DNA from: Salvia splendens
Taxonomy: Eukaryota; Streptophyta; Magnoliopsida; Lamiales; Lamiaceae
Length of the DNA: 64,000 nucleotides
Direction: 5' to 3'
Assembly (NCBI RefSeq): GCF_004379255.2
Contig: NC_056035.1
Span: 28,659,208 to 28,723,207, forward strand
The translations under genes were made by a program, and so were the position numbers. The notes under the pieces were generated by a model. The model did not search any database. It saw nothing but the letters and a program-made list of their open reading frames with translations, and had not been told where the DNA came from. Below, piece by piece: positions 34,903 to 46,845 of this stretch. Position 1 is the first letter of the stretch, and each line of letters opens with the position of its first letter.

Positions 34903-35984
34903 AGTTTTTGGTTCGATTTGCTATGTCCATGTCTCAAAGTCTAATAGGACTAAGTTTGATCTGAAGGCAAAACATTGTATTTTTGTTGGCTATGACACTC
35001 ACAGGAAAGGAAGGAGGTGTATGGATCCAGAAACAAAGAAAGTTGTTGTCTCTCGTGATGTGGTGTTTGATGAAATTTCATCTGATCAAATTGATGCAAA
35101 TGACAGAAGTATCACAACTGATCTTTTGCCTATTCTTGACTATGCAGCATCAAGTGATAGGGGGAGTGTTGCTACTTCTCCTGAAGAGAATTTGCAGCAA
35201 AATGAGACGACAGAAGCTGGAACTCGAAGGTCTGACAGACAAAGAAGACCACCTGCTCATTTAGCTGACTATGAAGTTGAGGTAAATCTTTCATCGGTGA
35301 TTTATGCATTTCTAATGGGAGAGTCATGCGATGATGAACCAAAGTCTTATGATGATGCTAAAGGAGATCCTAAATGGGTCGTAGCAATGAAAGAGGAAAT
35401 TTTGGCTCTAATCAAGAACTGCACATGGGAACTTGTTAAGAGGACAAAAGATATTCTACCTATTACTTGTAAATGGGTTTTCAAATTGAAGAAAAAGATT
35501 GATGGAAAAATTGATCGCTATAAAGCTCATCTCGTTGCTCGTGGTTTTTCTCAAGAATATGGTCAGGATTATGATCAGACTTTCAGCCCCGTTGCTAAAA
35601 TGGCAACAATTCGAACCATTATTTCGTTGGTTGCTTGTAAAGGATGGAGACTTTGGTAACTAGATGTGAAGAATGCATTTCTCTTTGGAGACTTGGATAG
35701 AGATATCTTTATGGAACAGCCGGATGGATTCGTTTCGAAAGAATTTCCTGACTATGTGTGTCGTCTTAAAAAGTCATTGGCCTCAAGCAAGCTTCGCGTG
35801 CTTGGTATTGTAAAATTGCTCAATATATTGAATTTTGTGGTTATAACTCTTCTGAAACTTATTTCAGTTTATTTATCAAGGAAACATCTTCAGCTTGTAT
35901 AATGGTTCTTCTCTACGTGGATGATATGATTATTACGGGAAATGATGATGCTGAAATTATTCGTCTTCAAGAGGCCTTTGATGA

Positions 35985-37700
35985 GGCTCGTTTCATGCAT
36001 GTGTTTCGTGATAAAATGCACCCAATTCTGTGATACTAACGTGCAAATGTGAGTCAGATGTTTATGAAAGTCCGCCATATTCAAGAAATGAACTGATCAG
36101 TTGGGTGGACGAACGCAGGAAGGAAAAGGAGACGCTTTGCTGAGCGAACTGATCAAGTCAGGATCAAAAGGAGTCAGCCGAAGTCCCACATAGAAGATGG
36201 AGCTAAAAACCCCACCAAAAGCCAAGGGCAGGAATGACAATTCGAGAGGACGATACCCTAGGGATAAGAGCCCTACGCCTCTCTATAAATAGGAAGCCAA
36301 GCGCTAGTAGGAGGGGGGATGCATTGACACAGAGACACACTCCTTAGAATTCAGCTCTCTTCTAGGGCTGTAATAGCAGCTCACACACTTGGTTCTTAGT
36401 TTAGTTTAGTTTAGCGGCGTGTTGGTGTTGGTTTTATCATTTCCATCTTTTGGTTCTGTAATTCCGCTTCGAGAAGGGGCGATGAAACAAATTTTTACCT
36501 TTTGGTTTTGTTCATTTTTAGTTTATGCTTTGATGTTTCAGACTATGTACGTTTTGATTCAGCTATTTCAGTTTAACGACCTTGGTTTGCGTCCAAAGCT
36601 GGTTTACTTTGTATGAACTCTCTGATCTATGATTGATTTCCGATTTATGTCGTGCATCTTAGCTCAAATATTTTGCTGCTGTTTATTCTATTGGATCTGT
36701 TCCGTTATCGATGAATCTTGCTCAGTTGTTAAGCAATTTGTGGATGAAGTGCTTTAGGATGTTTAGATCTGGTAGATTAGTTGATATTTCCTCATGATTA
36801 TGGGTTAGTTTCTTATTTACGTGAGTATGGTTTAGTTCTTAGGGACAAATTTAAATTTACATGTTATGATAAGATGTGTTGTTACGTGAATGCTAAGATC
36901 TGATTATGCTTTGTGTTTTATGTTGATTCCATGAAGAAGATCAAGTTGTTAAAAAGGTTTTACTTTATAGTACGTTTTGCAGGAGACTGACAGTCGTTCA
37001 CTTTATTTTGTTTGTCCATTTCAGGAAACTACATGATGAGTGGATCAAGTAGATTTCATTCTGTTTAGCAAGTGGATCAGTTTAGTTAGTTTAGTCTCTC
37101 AAGTCAAGTAGCTTAACTTAACCCACCGTAGTGAAGCGTGGCAGCAGTCATTCCCATTCGTGTCCGCATCCAATGTAAAACAAATCATATATGTGAGATC
37201 GATCCTTACTTCCCTATACTAGTTAATACTCCCTCCGTTCCATATTAATGGAGGCGTTTCTTTTCGGCACGAATAGTAAGAAAAATTGTGTTAGGTGAGT
37301 TAAGTAAAGGGAATATAAAGTGGAAAATGAAAAAGGTAGAGAGATGAAGAGAGTAAAAAGTAAGAGACAGTACAATAGGTGTGGAAAAATGTGTTGACTT
37401 TTACTAAAAAGGAAAATGACTCTATTACTATGGAACGTACCAAAATGGCAAAATGACTCTATTACTATGGAACGGAGGGAGTAGTATTTTTGATTAAGGT
37501 TTTGAAAGTGCCTTTGAGCTCTCACTCAAGTCGGATCTAAGTCAAATTGACTAGTGTGAATCTCCACTGGATCCACTCACTGGCATTTTGCAGGTAGGAG
37601 ACATACACCTGGCCAGTTGGATCAGTTTGACGATTTAACTTGAGCAATGCGAAACGACACAAGACAAGCAGAAGCTCGACCTTTCAGCATTGTCTGTTCG
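35985..37700. mobile_element. Insertion of ~1.7 kb in Copia-1 RT region, LTR-like
   Basis: Copia reverse transcriptase coding stops just after the YVDD segment and resumes near 37710 (NCFLGLEVTKSDGYF). The intervening sequence has no coding capacity. It has a TATAAAT at 36284-36290 with a leader-like run after it (TGCATTGACACAGAGACAC), as in U3-R of an LTR. Exact ends and a target duplication could not be fixed, so boundaries are approximate. A MITE sits inside it. Confidence 0.6.
37229..37481. mobile_element. Stowaway-like MITE nested in the Copia-1 insertion
   Basis: Begins CTCCCTCCGTTCCATATTAA, ends ACTATGGAACGGAGGGAG and is flanked by TA. The subterminal AAAATGACTCTATTACTATG block is duplicated near the right end. 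Confidence 0.85.
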
Positions 37701-38563
37701 TTTTGGTAAGAAAAGTTTGGGAAGTTAATTGTTTTCTTGGCCTAGAAGTAACAAAGTCAGATGGATATTTTGTCTCGCAACGAGGACATGCTTCAAACTT
37801 ATTGGACCGTTTTCGTATGCGGGATTCAAAGCCAATGACTACTCCTATGGAGTCATACTTGAAATTAGCTAAAGATGAAGGAAAGTTGTTGGCATATGCA
37901 ACACTTTTTCGCCAACTTGTTGGTAGTTTATTCTATTTATCTATCACAAGGCCTGACATTTCTTTCTCTGTTGGAGTCATATCCCAGTTTATGGGAAAGC
38001 CACGAGAGCCTCATTTGATTGCAGCAAAGCGAATTCTTCGCTACATCAAGAACACTCTGCATTTCGGATTGTAGATTGGTTTTGTAGATGCAGATTGGGC
38101 TGGTGATATAAATGGTAGACGCTCAACAACGGGCTATTGTTTCGATACGGGATCAACAACAATCTCGTGGTGCAGCAAAAAGCAAAGCACAGTTGCGCTT
38201 TCAAGTTGTGAGGCTGAATTTGTGGCAGCTTCGATGGCTGTTCAAGAGTATGTTTGGCTCAAGAGGCTCGTCCAAGAAATTTTTTGTAACTTGAAGTATT
38301 CGGTTTTGATTCGTTGTGATAACGAAAGTGCTATTAAGCTTGCTGAAAATCCAGTGTTTCATAATCGAACAAAACACATTGAAGTGCATCACCATTTTGT
38401 TCGAGAAAAAGTTTTGAATCAAGAGATCGATTTGCAGAAGATAAGAAGTGAAGATCAAGTTGCTGACATATTTATGAAGGCACTTGGCAGAGCTAAACTT
38501 GAACAATTCCGAGCTGCTTTTGGTGTTGTTGACAGTAAGTTTTCACTAAGGGGGGGGGGGTAA

Positions 38564-38880
38564 TGAAAAATAGTGAAACTTACCGTTGAAGTAGTCAGAC
38601 TTTTGTTCCATTTTATTTTATGATTTCAGTTACAATATTTAGTGGTATTTAGGAGAGGTCAAAGTTTCTTCTATTTTATTTAAATTTTCGGTTTCCTAAT
38701 TTGGTGGTATTTTGGAGACTTAATTTTTCAATAAGTTAAGATAGTAGAGGTTTTCTTTTGCCTTTAAATATCTTGTAATTATTGTTATTTTATCCATCTT
38801 CAAATTTACAGAGCAATAAGATTGTGTTCTCTGTTATCTCTCTTGTTCCTCCATATTTTTTGCTTCCATATTTCTTTACG
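38564..38880 (+). repeat. Copia-1 3' LTR
   Basis: Begins TGAAAAATAGTGAAACTTAC and ends TTTCTTTACG, where the 5' LTR ends TTTCTTTACA. It is preceded by the polypurine tract. Confidence 0.88.
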
Positions 38881-39257
38881 CAACGCCTCTTGTCTTCGTA
38901 AAAACAAATGATACCATCTTATTCATGATTTTCTTCCAACATTTGTACGTATCAATTTTGGTCCTGATCACACAGAACTCGCAGTTCTCTAAAGCCTTGG
39001 CCTTTCTTCTTTTCCTTTTGTCTTTTGTGCATCGGGACATGCACAAAGTTAGTTCCATTTGTCTTTTCTTCTTGACCTTTTTAGTGTTAGTATCAGGAAC
39101 TGGACAAACACAAAAAATTAGGGCTCAGAATTGTCTTCCCTTTTCAATGGGTCGAATGGCTTGTTCACGTCAGTCATGAAGTTTCTTTTGCATTCTTCCT
39201 CTTTTTTGCAACTTCTTGTGCTTCTTCATCTTTTCTCATGGTAGTAGATGGACTTTC
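38881..39257. other. Non-coding spacer between Copia-1 and Copia-2
   Basis: No gene. It may be part of the same older host sequence that flanks Copia-1 on the left (inference). Confidence 0.4.
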
Positions 39258-39487
39258 TCTTGAATGGTGTATTAGGCATAGATTAGGGATAGAGAACGAA
39301 CAAGAGATATTGTAGAATTGATACTTCGATGATTTTCATTACTGCATAGACTATCCTTTAAATAGGGTTGATACATGTATAATTATGGTATGATATCAAT
39401 CAAATATCAATCTTGCTATTCTATTCTTGGTGTAATATTGTGGAGCATAATTGGTGTTACTCTTTGATATATTTTCCTTTCTTAACA
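39258..39487 (-). repeat. Copia-2 3' LTR
   Basis: Minus strand begins TGTTAAGAAAGG and ends CCATTCAAGA. The pol stop codon lies inside its first bases. Confidence 0.9.
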
Positions 39488-42400
39488 CTCCCCCTCAAGT
39501 TGAGTGGTGGGATCTCCAAAGCTCAACTTGCCAAATATGGTCACGAGGCTTCTTGAATTGACGGCTTTGGTGAGGATGTCGGCTAACTGTTCTTCAGACC
39601 GGACAAATGGTAGTTCCACAATTCCACTTTCCAATTTTTCTTTGATGAAGTGTCTGTCGACTTCCACGTGCTTGGTTCTATCATGCTGTACTGGATTCTC
39701 GGAAATGCAGATTGCTGCCTTGTTGTCGCAGTATAGTTGACTCTTGTCTTGTGTGAGTCCAATCTCGTCCATCAACCTCCTAAGCCATAAGATCTCCATC
39801 AACCCACTTCTTATTCCTCGGAACTCAGCTTCCGCGCTTGATAATGCCACCACTTTTTGTTTCTTGCTCCTCCATGTTACCAGATTTCCTTCTACAAATG
39901 TGAAGTACCCTGCGGTTGACTTCCGATCAATTGGATTACTTGCCCAATCGGCATCAGTAAACCCATAAATTCCTCGGTGTTCATTCTTTCTGAACATTAT
40001 TCCATGTCCAACTGTTCCTTTGAGGTACCGCACGATCCTCAACGCAGCTTCATAGTGGTCTTTTTGTGGTCGGTGCATGAATTGACTTACTACTCCTACT
40101 GCATATGCAATGTCTGGTCTAGTGTGAGAGAGATAAATGAGTTTCCCTACCAGTCGCTGGTACTTTCCTTGGTCTGCTAATTCAGCTTCATCAGAGATCT
40201 GTAGCCCGTGGTTCACTAAGATTGGTGTATCGGCTAGTTTGCAATCAATCAAGCCTGTCTCCGCTAGAATGTCGAGGGTGTATTTCTTCTGTCGTAAGAA
40301 GATTCCGCCTTCAGACCGCAGTACTTCTATTCCCAAGAAGTATTTAAGGTTTCCCAAGTCTTTCATTTCGAATTCTTGGAATAAGCTCCCCTTTAGCCTC
40401 TCTATCTCTTCTGTATCGTCTCCCGTGATAATCATATCATCTACATAGATAATCAGGCATGTGATTTTGTCATCTCACATTTTCACGAACAAGGTATGAT
40501 CAGAGTTGCCGAAATCCGTACTTGGTCATGGCTTCTTTGAATCTTCCAAACCAAACCCTCGGAGATTGTTTGAGCCCATAGAGTGTTTTCTTTAGGCGGC
40601 ATCCTTCCCCTTTTGCAAATCCTTCCGAGAATCCCGAGGGTGCTTCCATGTACACTTCTCTTTTCAGCTCCCCATGTAGAAATGCGTTTGTTACATCAAA
40701 TTGGTGAAGTGGCCAGTTCTTGTTGGTAGCAACTGAGAGTAGCACTCAAATGGTATTCATTTTTGCTACAGGTGAGAACGTCTCATCGTAGTCAACTCCG
40801 TAAGTCTGCGTGTAGCCCTTGGCGACTAATCGCGCCTTGTACCTCTCTATAGAACCATCTGGCCTTCGTTTGATAGTGAACACCCACTTGCATCCAACTG
40901 CTTTTTTCCCGTCTGGGATTTTGCATTTCTCCCATGTACCGTTTCTTTCTAAGGCTCCCATCTCTTTCATCATTGCCTCTCGCCAGTGTTTGTATCTCCA
41001 AGCCTCTTCCACAGTACACGGGATCTCCTCTTCTTCATATAGGGCGGCCTCGAATGCGTGCGCCATCTCTGAGAGGTGTCCCCTCGCCAGGTTCACGATG
41101 GAGTATTTGGCTTTCTTGCCGATGAATTCGGGGCTATATCGTTTTGGCGGAACTCCTCTATTGGCTCTTGGTGGAAGTTTGTATCCTCCAAGTTCTTCAC
41201 TAATCTGTTCTTCCAACAAATCACAAATTTCTGGATCATTCTGCGAGTCTGCTTCGGGCTCATTATCTGTCTCTGGGTTAGTTTCACCAAGTATAGCCAA
41301 ATTATCAATACTAGGCGGAGTTTCAGAGACACTTACAGGAGATACCAGTAGGGGATCGTCTTGGATAGTGTCACTGTTTGGTGCGGGCTGTATTTCTTCT
41401 TCATCTTCTGCTGGGCTTTGTTGGAGAAGGTCTGTTGGGATTTCATAGGTTGGTGTCTGGCTTAGTGGATCACTATGGCTCTCCCCCTGTCCACTAAGCT
41501 GGCTAAAGGAAGTCGCAATTCATGGTGGTGAACAAGCGATTAGTTTTAGGGTCGAAGCACCTATATCCTTTTTGTGAGTTCCCATAACCCACGAAGACGC
41601 ATTTGATAGCACATGGAGAGAGCTTATTTCGCTCATGTTTGGGAATGTGAACAAAAACTGAGCATCCGAATACTCGAGGCTGTAAGGTTAGAGGTAACGG
41701 TATGTGGGCTAGGGTCGAGAGGACCTCTAGTGGGGTTTGAAGGTCTAGAGTCCTGGAGGGTAAACGGTTTATTAGATAGACAGATGCGGCAACAGCTTCG
41801 GGCCAGAAGTGTCTGGGGGTTTTAGACTCAATGAGCATGGCTCGAGCCATTTCTAAGAGAGTACGGTTCTTTCTTTCTGACACGCCATTTTGTTCTGGTG
41901 TATATGGGCATGTGGTTTGGTGAACAAGATCATTTTTATGGCAAAAGGTTTTCATCTGTGAATTGACAAATTCTCCCCCATTGTCAGAACGAAGGACTTT
42001 TATGTTTTTCTGAAATTGGGTTTTGACTAGTGCATGGAAGTGACTAAAATGTTCAAAAACGTCATTCTTTTGTTTCATAAAATAGACCCAGGTGATACGA
42101 GTGAAATCATCTATAAAGAGGATAAAGTATTTGAATCCTTGTCCCCCCACAGTCGAAGAGGGACCCCACACATCAGAGTGGACTAGTGAAAATAGGGAAT
42201 CAACACGAGTATTGTTTGATTTATATGAATGTCTACGGCTCTTGGCCAACGCACAGGTTTCACAATACATATCTTGACTGAATTTAGGAAAGAGGATTTT
42301 TAAATAACCCGTAGAAGGATGTCCCAAGCGTCGATGCCAGAGCCAAGCCTCTCTATCAGGAGTCCCGTGGGTTAGTAGAGCAGTTCCTCGTTGTGTAATT

Positions 42401-44224
42401 TCATCCAAGTAATACAGCCCGTCCCGTTCAGTGCCACATCCAATAATTTCCCTTGTCCTAATATCCTGTAACAGACAGAAGTTAGGTTGCATCAGTAAAG
42501 TACAATTTAATTCCTTTGTTACATGACTGATTGACAACAGTTTATGTGATATGGACGGAACATATAAGCAGTTAGATAACGTCAGAGCGGATGAAATTGT
42601 GACTGTTCCTGCTCCTTCAACAGGTGTAAACTCGCCACTGGCTGTTTGGATATGACTTTTCGGTGCCCTATGCATATTAGATATATCAGAGATGTCATAG
42701 GTAATAGTGTCAGTGGCTCCTCCGTCAAAAATCCACTTATCATTTTTCTTTTCAGAGGAGACGTTTAAGGCATAAGATTCGGGTAAACTGTCAAGTATTT
42801 GGAACTGATTTTTACTAAGTATAGGGGTTGTTTCGGAATTTTCAGCAACTGTCGGGGGTTTATTTGGGAATTTCTGAAGTGGGGTGGCTATTTTGCAATT
42901 TCTAGGAACTTTAGGGTTTCCTTGCAAATTTCGGGGTCTAATCTGCAATATACCTAGATCTGGGGGGTCAGGATAAGATTTAAGGAAAGGGTAAGGGTTT
43001 GAGAATAAATTCTCAAACCCTAATTTACCATGTAATTGTTCCGCCTCCATTTCTTTCTCGGCAGTTCCCGAATTCGCGAACCCTCATCCTCTGGCGATGG
43101 TTGCTACGCCAGTTGTCATCTCCTCCATTTCTGGGTTGCCGCCTCGGTTGTAAGCGGCTCCCGAGTTGCTCCCGATGGTGGTGCCCGGTTCACATTTGCC
43201 TATCGCCGTCGCTGCTCGGCCGGTTCCTCTAAATGGGGCTGGTGGCGATGGTTTGATTTTCTTTTCTTGCCACCATTCTGGGTAGCCGTGGATTTCAAAG
43301 CATGTTTCCCGGCTGTGTTTCTTCTTCCCACAATGTGAACATACGAGCCTTGATTTGTCTTCTTCAGGCCGTTTGTTCCATCCACCGCCACTACCGGGCC
43401 GCTCCGTTGAGGATGGCTTCGATGCTGCCATTGATGAGTTACTGCCAGGCCTGCCCCGACTCCTTGTGTACCGGAGTCCTCTGTCTGGAGAATGCTTGAC
43501 CGGACGTCTTCTCGTCAGAGGATGGCATAGGCTGCCTCGGCTGAGGGAAGTGGTTCTGTCCTGAGAATCTCCTTCTTGGTGTTCTCGTATTTGCTGTTTA
43601 GGGCTACTAGTAATTGAAATAGCCTCTGTTCTTGCTTTTCTGTGTTGTATATGTCGATGTCCTCTGCATACTTCATTGGATTCGGATGTCGCCGATCTAT
43701 GGAGATCCATATGTCGTTTAATCTGGTCCAGATCTCCTCTAGTGATTCCTCCTTCTGTTTTAATGTGATTGTCTTTGCATACAGGTCGTATACTTGAATT
43801 TTGTCGCTCCCGCTGGCATAGGTGACCTCGATGCTCACCCATATGTCTCTGGACGTCGGGTATTGAGTCAATCGACTCACCAGCCTTGGTTCCACATTCT
43901 GGGTTAACCATGTGAACACACAATGGTCGGCTTGTTGCCATTTTCCGAACGCTTGGTCGGTTTTGGCCGGGGGGTGGGACTCCAGTGATGTGAGACATCA
44001 TCCCCCTTCCGCCAATCGCCGCTTTCATGAGGATAGACCATTGGGGGTAATTGTCACCATTTAGCTTCTCTGCAATAACCAATGGTGATGAATCAATTCT
44101 GTAGGTTTCTGGTGGTGATTCTTTGGTTTTGATTTTGCGCGATACTTGTACGCATGAACTCGGCAAACATTCGAGCGAATTGCTCTATTTCCGTTGGTTT
44201 TGGTGGGTCGTCGTTGTCTGACAT
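39482..44224 (-). pseudogene. Copia-2 gag-pol, recently disabled
   Basis: Reading from 44224: gag start (MSDNDDPPKPTEIEQFARMF), then gag in several frames to about 43084 with a CCHC knuckle (CSHCGKKKHSRETC). Next, one 515-residue frame (43050-41503) carries protease (WIFDGGATDT, with Gly where the family has Ser or Thr after the catalytic Asp), the pre-integrase His block (LWHRRLGH) and integrase with all three acidic residues (HSDVWGP, RSDNGGEF, EQNGVSERK). Reverse transcriptase begins near 41490; a stop at 40746 and another with a frameshift near 40470 interrupt it. The last frame (40435-39482) has YVDD just upstream and RNase H (DADWAS, AEAEF, CDNKAA). Damage is limited to a few frameshifts and nonsense codons. 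Confidence 0.9.
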
Positions 44225-44313
44225 GTTTTTGTTTCTGCAGGATCTGCCAAGTTTTGGCTAAAGGGTTGAGATTGGTCCGAGACAGTGATGAGACTACTCT
44301 GAGTCTCACCCCT

Positions 44314-44325
44314 GCTCTGATACCA
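44314..44325 (-). other. Copia-2 primer-binding site
   Basis: TGGTATCAGAGC on the minus strand is a perfect 12-nt match to the usual initiator-Met tRNA complement. Confidence 0.93.
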
Positions 44326-44555
44326 TCTTGAATGGTGTATTAGGCATAGATTAGGGATAGAGAACAAACAAGAGAGATTGTAGAATTGATACTTCGATGA
44401 TTTTCATTACTGCATAGACTACCCTTTAAATAGGGTTGATACATGTATAATTATGGTATGATATCAATCAAATATCAATCTTGCTATTCTATTCTTGGTG
44501 TAATATTGTGGAGCATAATTGGTGTTATTCTTTGATATCTTTTCCTTTCTTAACA
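44326..44555 (-). repeat. Copia-2 5' LTR
   Basis: This is the partner of 39258-39487, directly adjoining the primer-binding site. Confidence 0.9.
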
Positions 44556-44560
44556 CTTTC

Positions 44561-44987
44561 CTCCAACTCGAGCTAGATCAACGTTTGAAGAAGGAGAATC
44601 AAAGTGGAGAGAGCTGATCCTAAGCTGAAGAGTTCAGAAGCCGTCAGATCTAAGCTCGCTTGTTCAGGGACCGTAGGATTAGAATTAGTTAAGGATGATT
44701 AAATCTTGATCGTTGATCCAACTAGCCGTTGGAATCCGATTGAACTGTTTAAATTTTGTTCTCTTTCAGTTTGAGCTGTTAAGCTCATTTTGTTACTCAC
44801 ACATTTTCCTCTATCTTGATCAACTCTCTAATCTCAATACAAATCGTTTACTTGAGTGTGTTCTTGTTCTTCGTTTTCGGTTTTGATTGCCAACAAATAC
44901 ATTATTGAACACATGTTTAATTTCTAAGTAAATAGTTACAAGAAACAAAATGTGTACAACGGGAACATATACAATATGTAAATAGTA
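44561..44987. other. No gene recognised
   Basis: Sequence to the right of the Copia-2 target duplication has no supported frame. It is possibly the continuation of the older element into which Copia-2 inserted. Confidence 0.4.
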
Positions 44988-45094
44988 TTCCCTCTGTCCC
45001 ATTGTAGTAGATGAGGCGTTTCGTGTTAAGCACATGTGTTAAGAAAAAAGATAATAATATTGAGAAACACCTCTACTATAATGGACGGAGGGAG
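44988..45094. mobile_element. Very short Stowaway-like MITE (107 bp)
   Basis: Begins TTCCCTCTGTCCCATTGTAG, ends CTATAATGGACGGAGGGAG and is flanked by TA. Most of its length is the two inverted repeats. Confidence 0.8.
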
Positions 45095-45273
45095 TAGTAT
45101 TTTTAACCTATCCATCCCAAAGTAGATATCATCATTTTCTTTTTAGTTTATTCCATAATAGAAGTCATGTTTATATTTTGGAGAAAGTTTTCTCATACAT
45201 TAATATATAATAATATAGTTCCTCTCTATGGCTGATACACAAAACTCTTAGTCTCTTAAATTCTCATGTCATC

Positions 45274-45613
45274 ATCCAAGTGTGACATATGAAGGAAGTT
45301 CTATAACAGTATAAATTTATTTTATCATAAAAATATTTATTTATTAATTTTAAGAGCTATCCAAGTGTGACATATGAAGGAAGTTTTATAACAGTATAAA
45401 TTTATTTTATCGTATAAATATTTATTTATTAATTTTAAGAGCTATCCAAGTGTGACATATGAAGGAAGTTTTATAACAGTATAAATTTATTTTATCATAT
45501 AAATATTTATTTATTAATTTTAAGAGCTATCCAAGTGTGACATATGAAGGAAGTTCTATAACAGTATAAATTTATTTTATCATATAAATATTTATTAATT
45601 AATTTTAAGAGCT
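45274..45613. repeat. 85-bp tandem repeat, four copies
   Basis: Units start with ATCCAAGTGTGACATATGAA at 45274, 45359, 45444 and 45529 and end TTAATTTTAAGAGCT. They differ at only a few positions. The body is AT-rich (AGTATAAATTTATTTTATC). Confidence 0.95.
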
Positions 45614-46163
45614 TGATATTTTTATGTGCGAGACCAATAATGGATAGAAACCATACATCTCCCTTAGATTAGGTATCTATGTGTCTTTGAATTGACCTTC
45701 ACATCAGTGACCATCCTTTAAACCCCAATTTAATATTTCATTTTTTTCAAGTTGTAACATTAATTTAGCCTCATTTTTATAATAGGAGTAGCGTCATTTC
45801 AACGCCAACGCCAATTCAACTTATTAGCAGTAGTGGCAAGTAGTTATAATTTAAACTTAGTAAAGATTGTAATAATGATAAAAAGTAGTTGAAGTATTAT
45901 TAGTAGAAAATGAGACCATTAAATTAGTGAGATAAAGTTACCTTATATGGTAATTTTGGTAGACATGCCAAAATGGAAATATTTTTTGGACGGATGTAAT
46001 ATTTTTAAAATATTGATAATTTATATTCAAAATAAAATTATTAGAATTTTTATAATTTAAAATCCTAAATTACATAATTCAAATTCATAATTTACATAAT
46101 TTAACTTCACACAAATTGCATAAGTTTTGAATGCTCGAAGAAGAGAAACGTTTTGCACTAGAT
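45614..46163. other. AT-rich sequence, no gene
   Basis: Nothing coding is seen. The last ~40 bp (about 46126-46163) may be the leftmost surviving part of the LINE, because its frame joins the LINE frame at the hAT target site. Confidence 0.4.
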
Positions 46164-46845
46164 TAGGGGTGGCACGGTACGGTATACCGCACGGTACAGT
46201 ATACCGTACTGCGAATTACGGTTTAAGAAAATGTCATACCTATACCTTACCGAATTTTTAGGTATGATTATTTCTGATAATGTTACCATACCGTCTATGT
46301 GGTATACCATATCGTATTACGGTAGACCGTACTTTTATGTTATACCGAAATAAGGTATGGCATACCGAGTACGGTATACCAAAATAAGGTATGACATACC
46401 GTTATACCTGTGTTTCATACCAAATTTTTTTTATTATAGGTAAATATTTAAAATAAAATTTCACCTATTTAAATAATGTCCAAAAGATTAAAACTACACC
46501 ACAATCAAATCTATACAGTGGACTTGATTTGCATCTCTGCGTGAGTGTGTTTGGGGTTGGGGGCATTTGAACTAAGATATGAAAGTAGTGTTAGGGATTT
46601 TAACATATTAACTATTTTTTATATAAATTTCAAATACAACATATATATCGAATTTTTTGGCAAATATCGTAAATGTGGAATATTGCGGTATACCGCGGTA
46701 TAGGAAAATCTATACCTTTACCTTACCGAAATCTATCGGTAAGGTATCATACCGTACCGCAACTTGCGGTATACCGCAAATTCGGTATTTCCTATATTTT
46801 TTCAGTACGATAAGTGCGGTATTTCGGTATATTTAGCCAGCCTTA
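46164..46845. mobile_element. hAT-like element of GGTATACCG-type repeats, inserted in LINE
   Basis: An exact 8-bp duplication CACTAGAT (46156-46163 and 46846-46853) flanks a 682-bp element. Termini are TAGGGGTGGC on the left and TAAGGCTGGC read from the right, typical of plant hAT ends. Both subterminal regions are dense in self-complementary CGGTATACCG, GGTACGG and CCGTAC words, and the centre is AT-rich. No transposase is present. In design it parallels the unrelated repeat word set of the element at 9245. Confidence 0.82.

Larger units (their letters stand above)
31280..38563 (+). pseudogene. Copia-1 gag-pol, disrupted
   Basis: Order of remains: gag start (31280, interrupted after about 22 codons), gag body (32885-33874) with two CCHC knuckles (CYRCGKLRHINRNC and CDRCGKANHIQRNC), protease (WIVDSGCSHHATG, about 33817), integrase pieces with its three acidic residues (HSDLMGP, CTDNGGEF, QQNGVAERK), reverse transcriptase (from 34889; YVDD near 35917), and RNase H (DADWAG near 38087, CEAEF, CDNESA). 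In-frame stops occur at 33296, 33872, 34544, 35657 and 38072. The frame is shifted before YVDD and again near 37730. Large insertions lie at 31347-32877 and about 35985-37700. The gag frame is preserved across the first insertion, because it adds 1536 nt. This copy cannot make a functional polyprotein. Confidence 0.88.
30913..38880 (+). mobile_element. Copia-1, broken Ty1/copia retrotransposon
   Basis: The 5' LTR (30913-31226) and 3' LTR (38564-38880) align end to end with about 16 substitutions over 314 bp plus two small indels, so the insertion is old. The 5' LTR is followed directly by a degenerate initiator-Met tRNA primer site (TGGTATTACAGC). The 3' LTR is preceded by a G-rich polypurine tract (AAGGGGGGGGGG). 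The coding region is plus strand but is split by two large insertions and many stops. Flanking pentamers differ (ACTAT on the left, CAACG on the right), so the target duplication is lost. Confidence 0.88.
39258..44555 (-). mobile_element. Copia-2, nearly complete Ty1/copia retrotransposon
   Basis: LTRs of 230 bp (39258-39487 and 44326-44555) differ at about 5 positions (around 98% identity). The target duplication CTTTC is exact (39253-39257 and 44556-44560). On the minus strand the primer site TGGTATCAGAGC (44314-44325) abuts the 5' LTR, and a purine tract (GAGGGGGAG) precedes the 3' LTR. Total length is 5298 bp, the normal size for a copia element. One LTR edge reads TG...GA rather than TG...CA. 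It is younger than Copia-1 by LTR divergence. Confidence 0.93.

Noticed and set aside
40819..41448. 209-residue plus-strand frame
   Set aside because: Antisense shadow of Copia-2 reverse transcriptase.
30913..44555. Copia-1 and Copia-2 as one large inverted pair
   Set aside because: LTRs, gag and pol sequences differ clearly; they are independent insertions of different families in opposite orientation.
45274..45613. CRISPR-like array
   Set aside because: Direct tandem repeats without unique spacers, in a plant genome; an 85-bp minisatellite.
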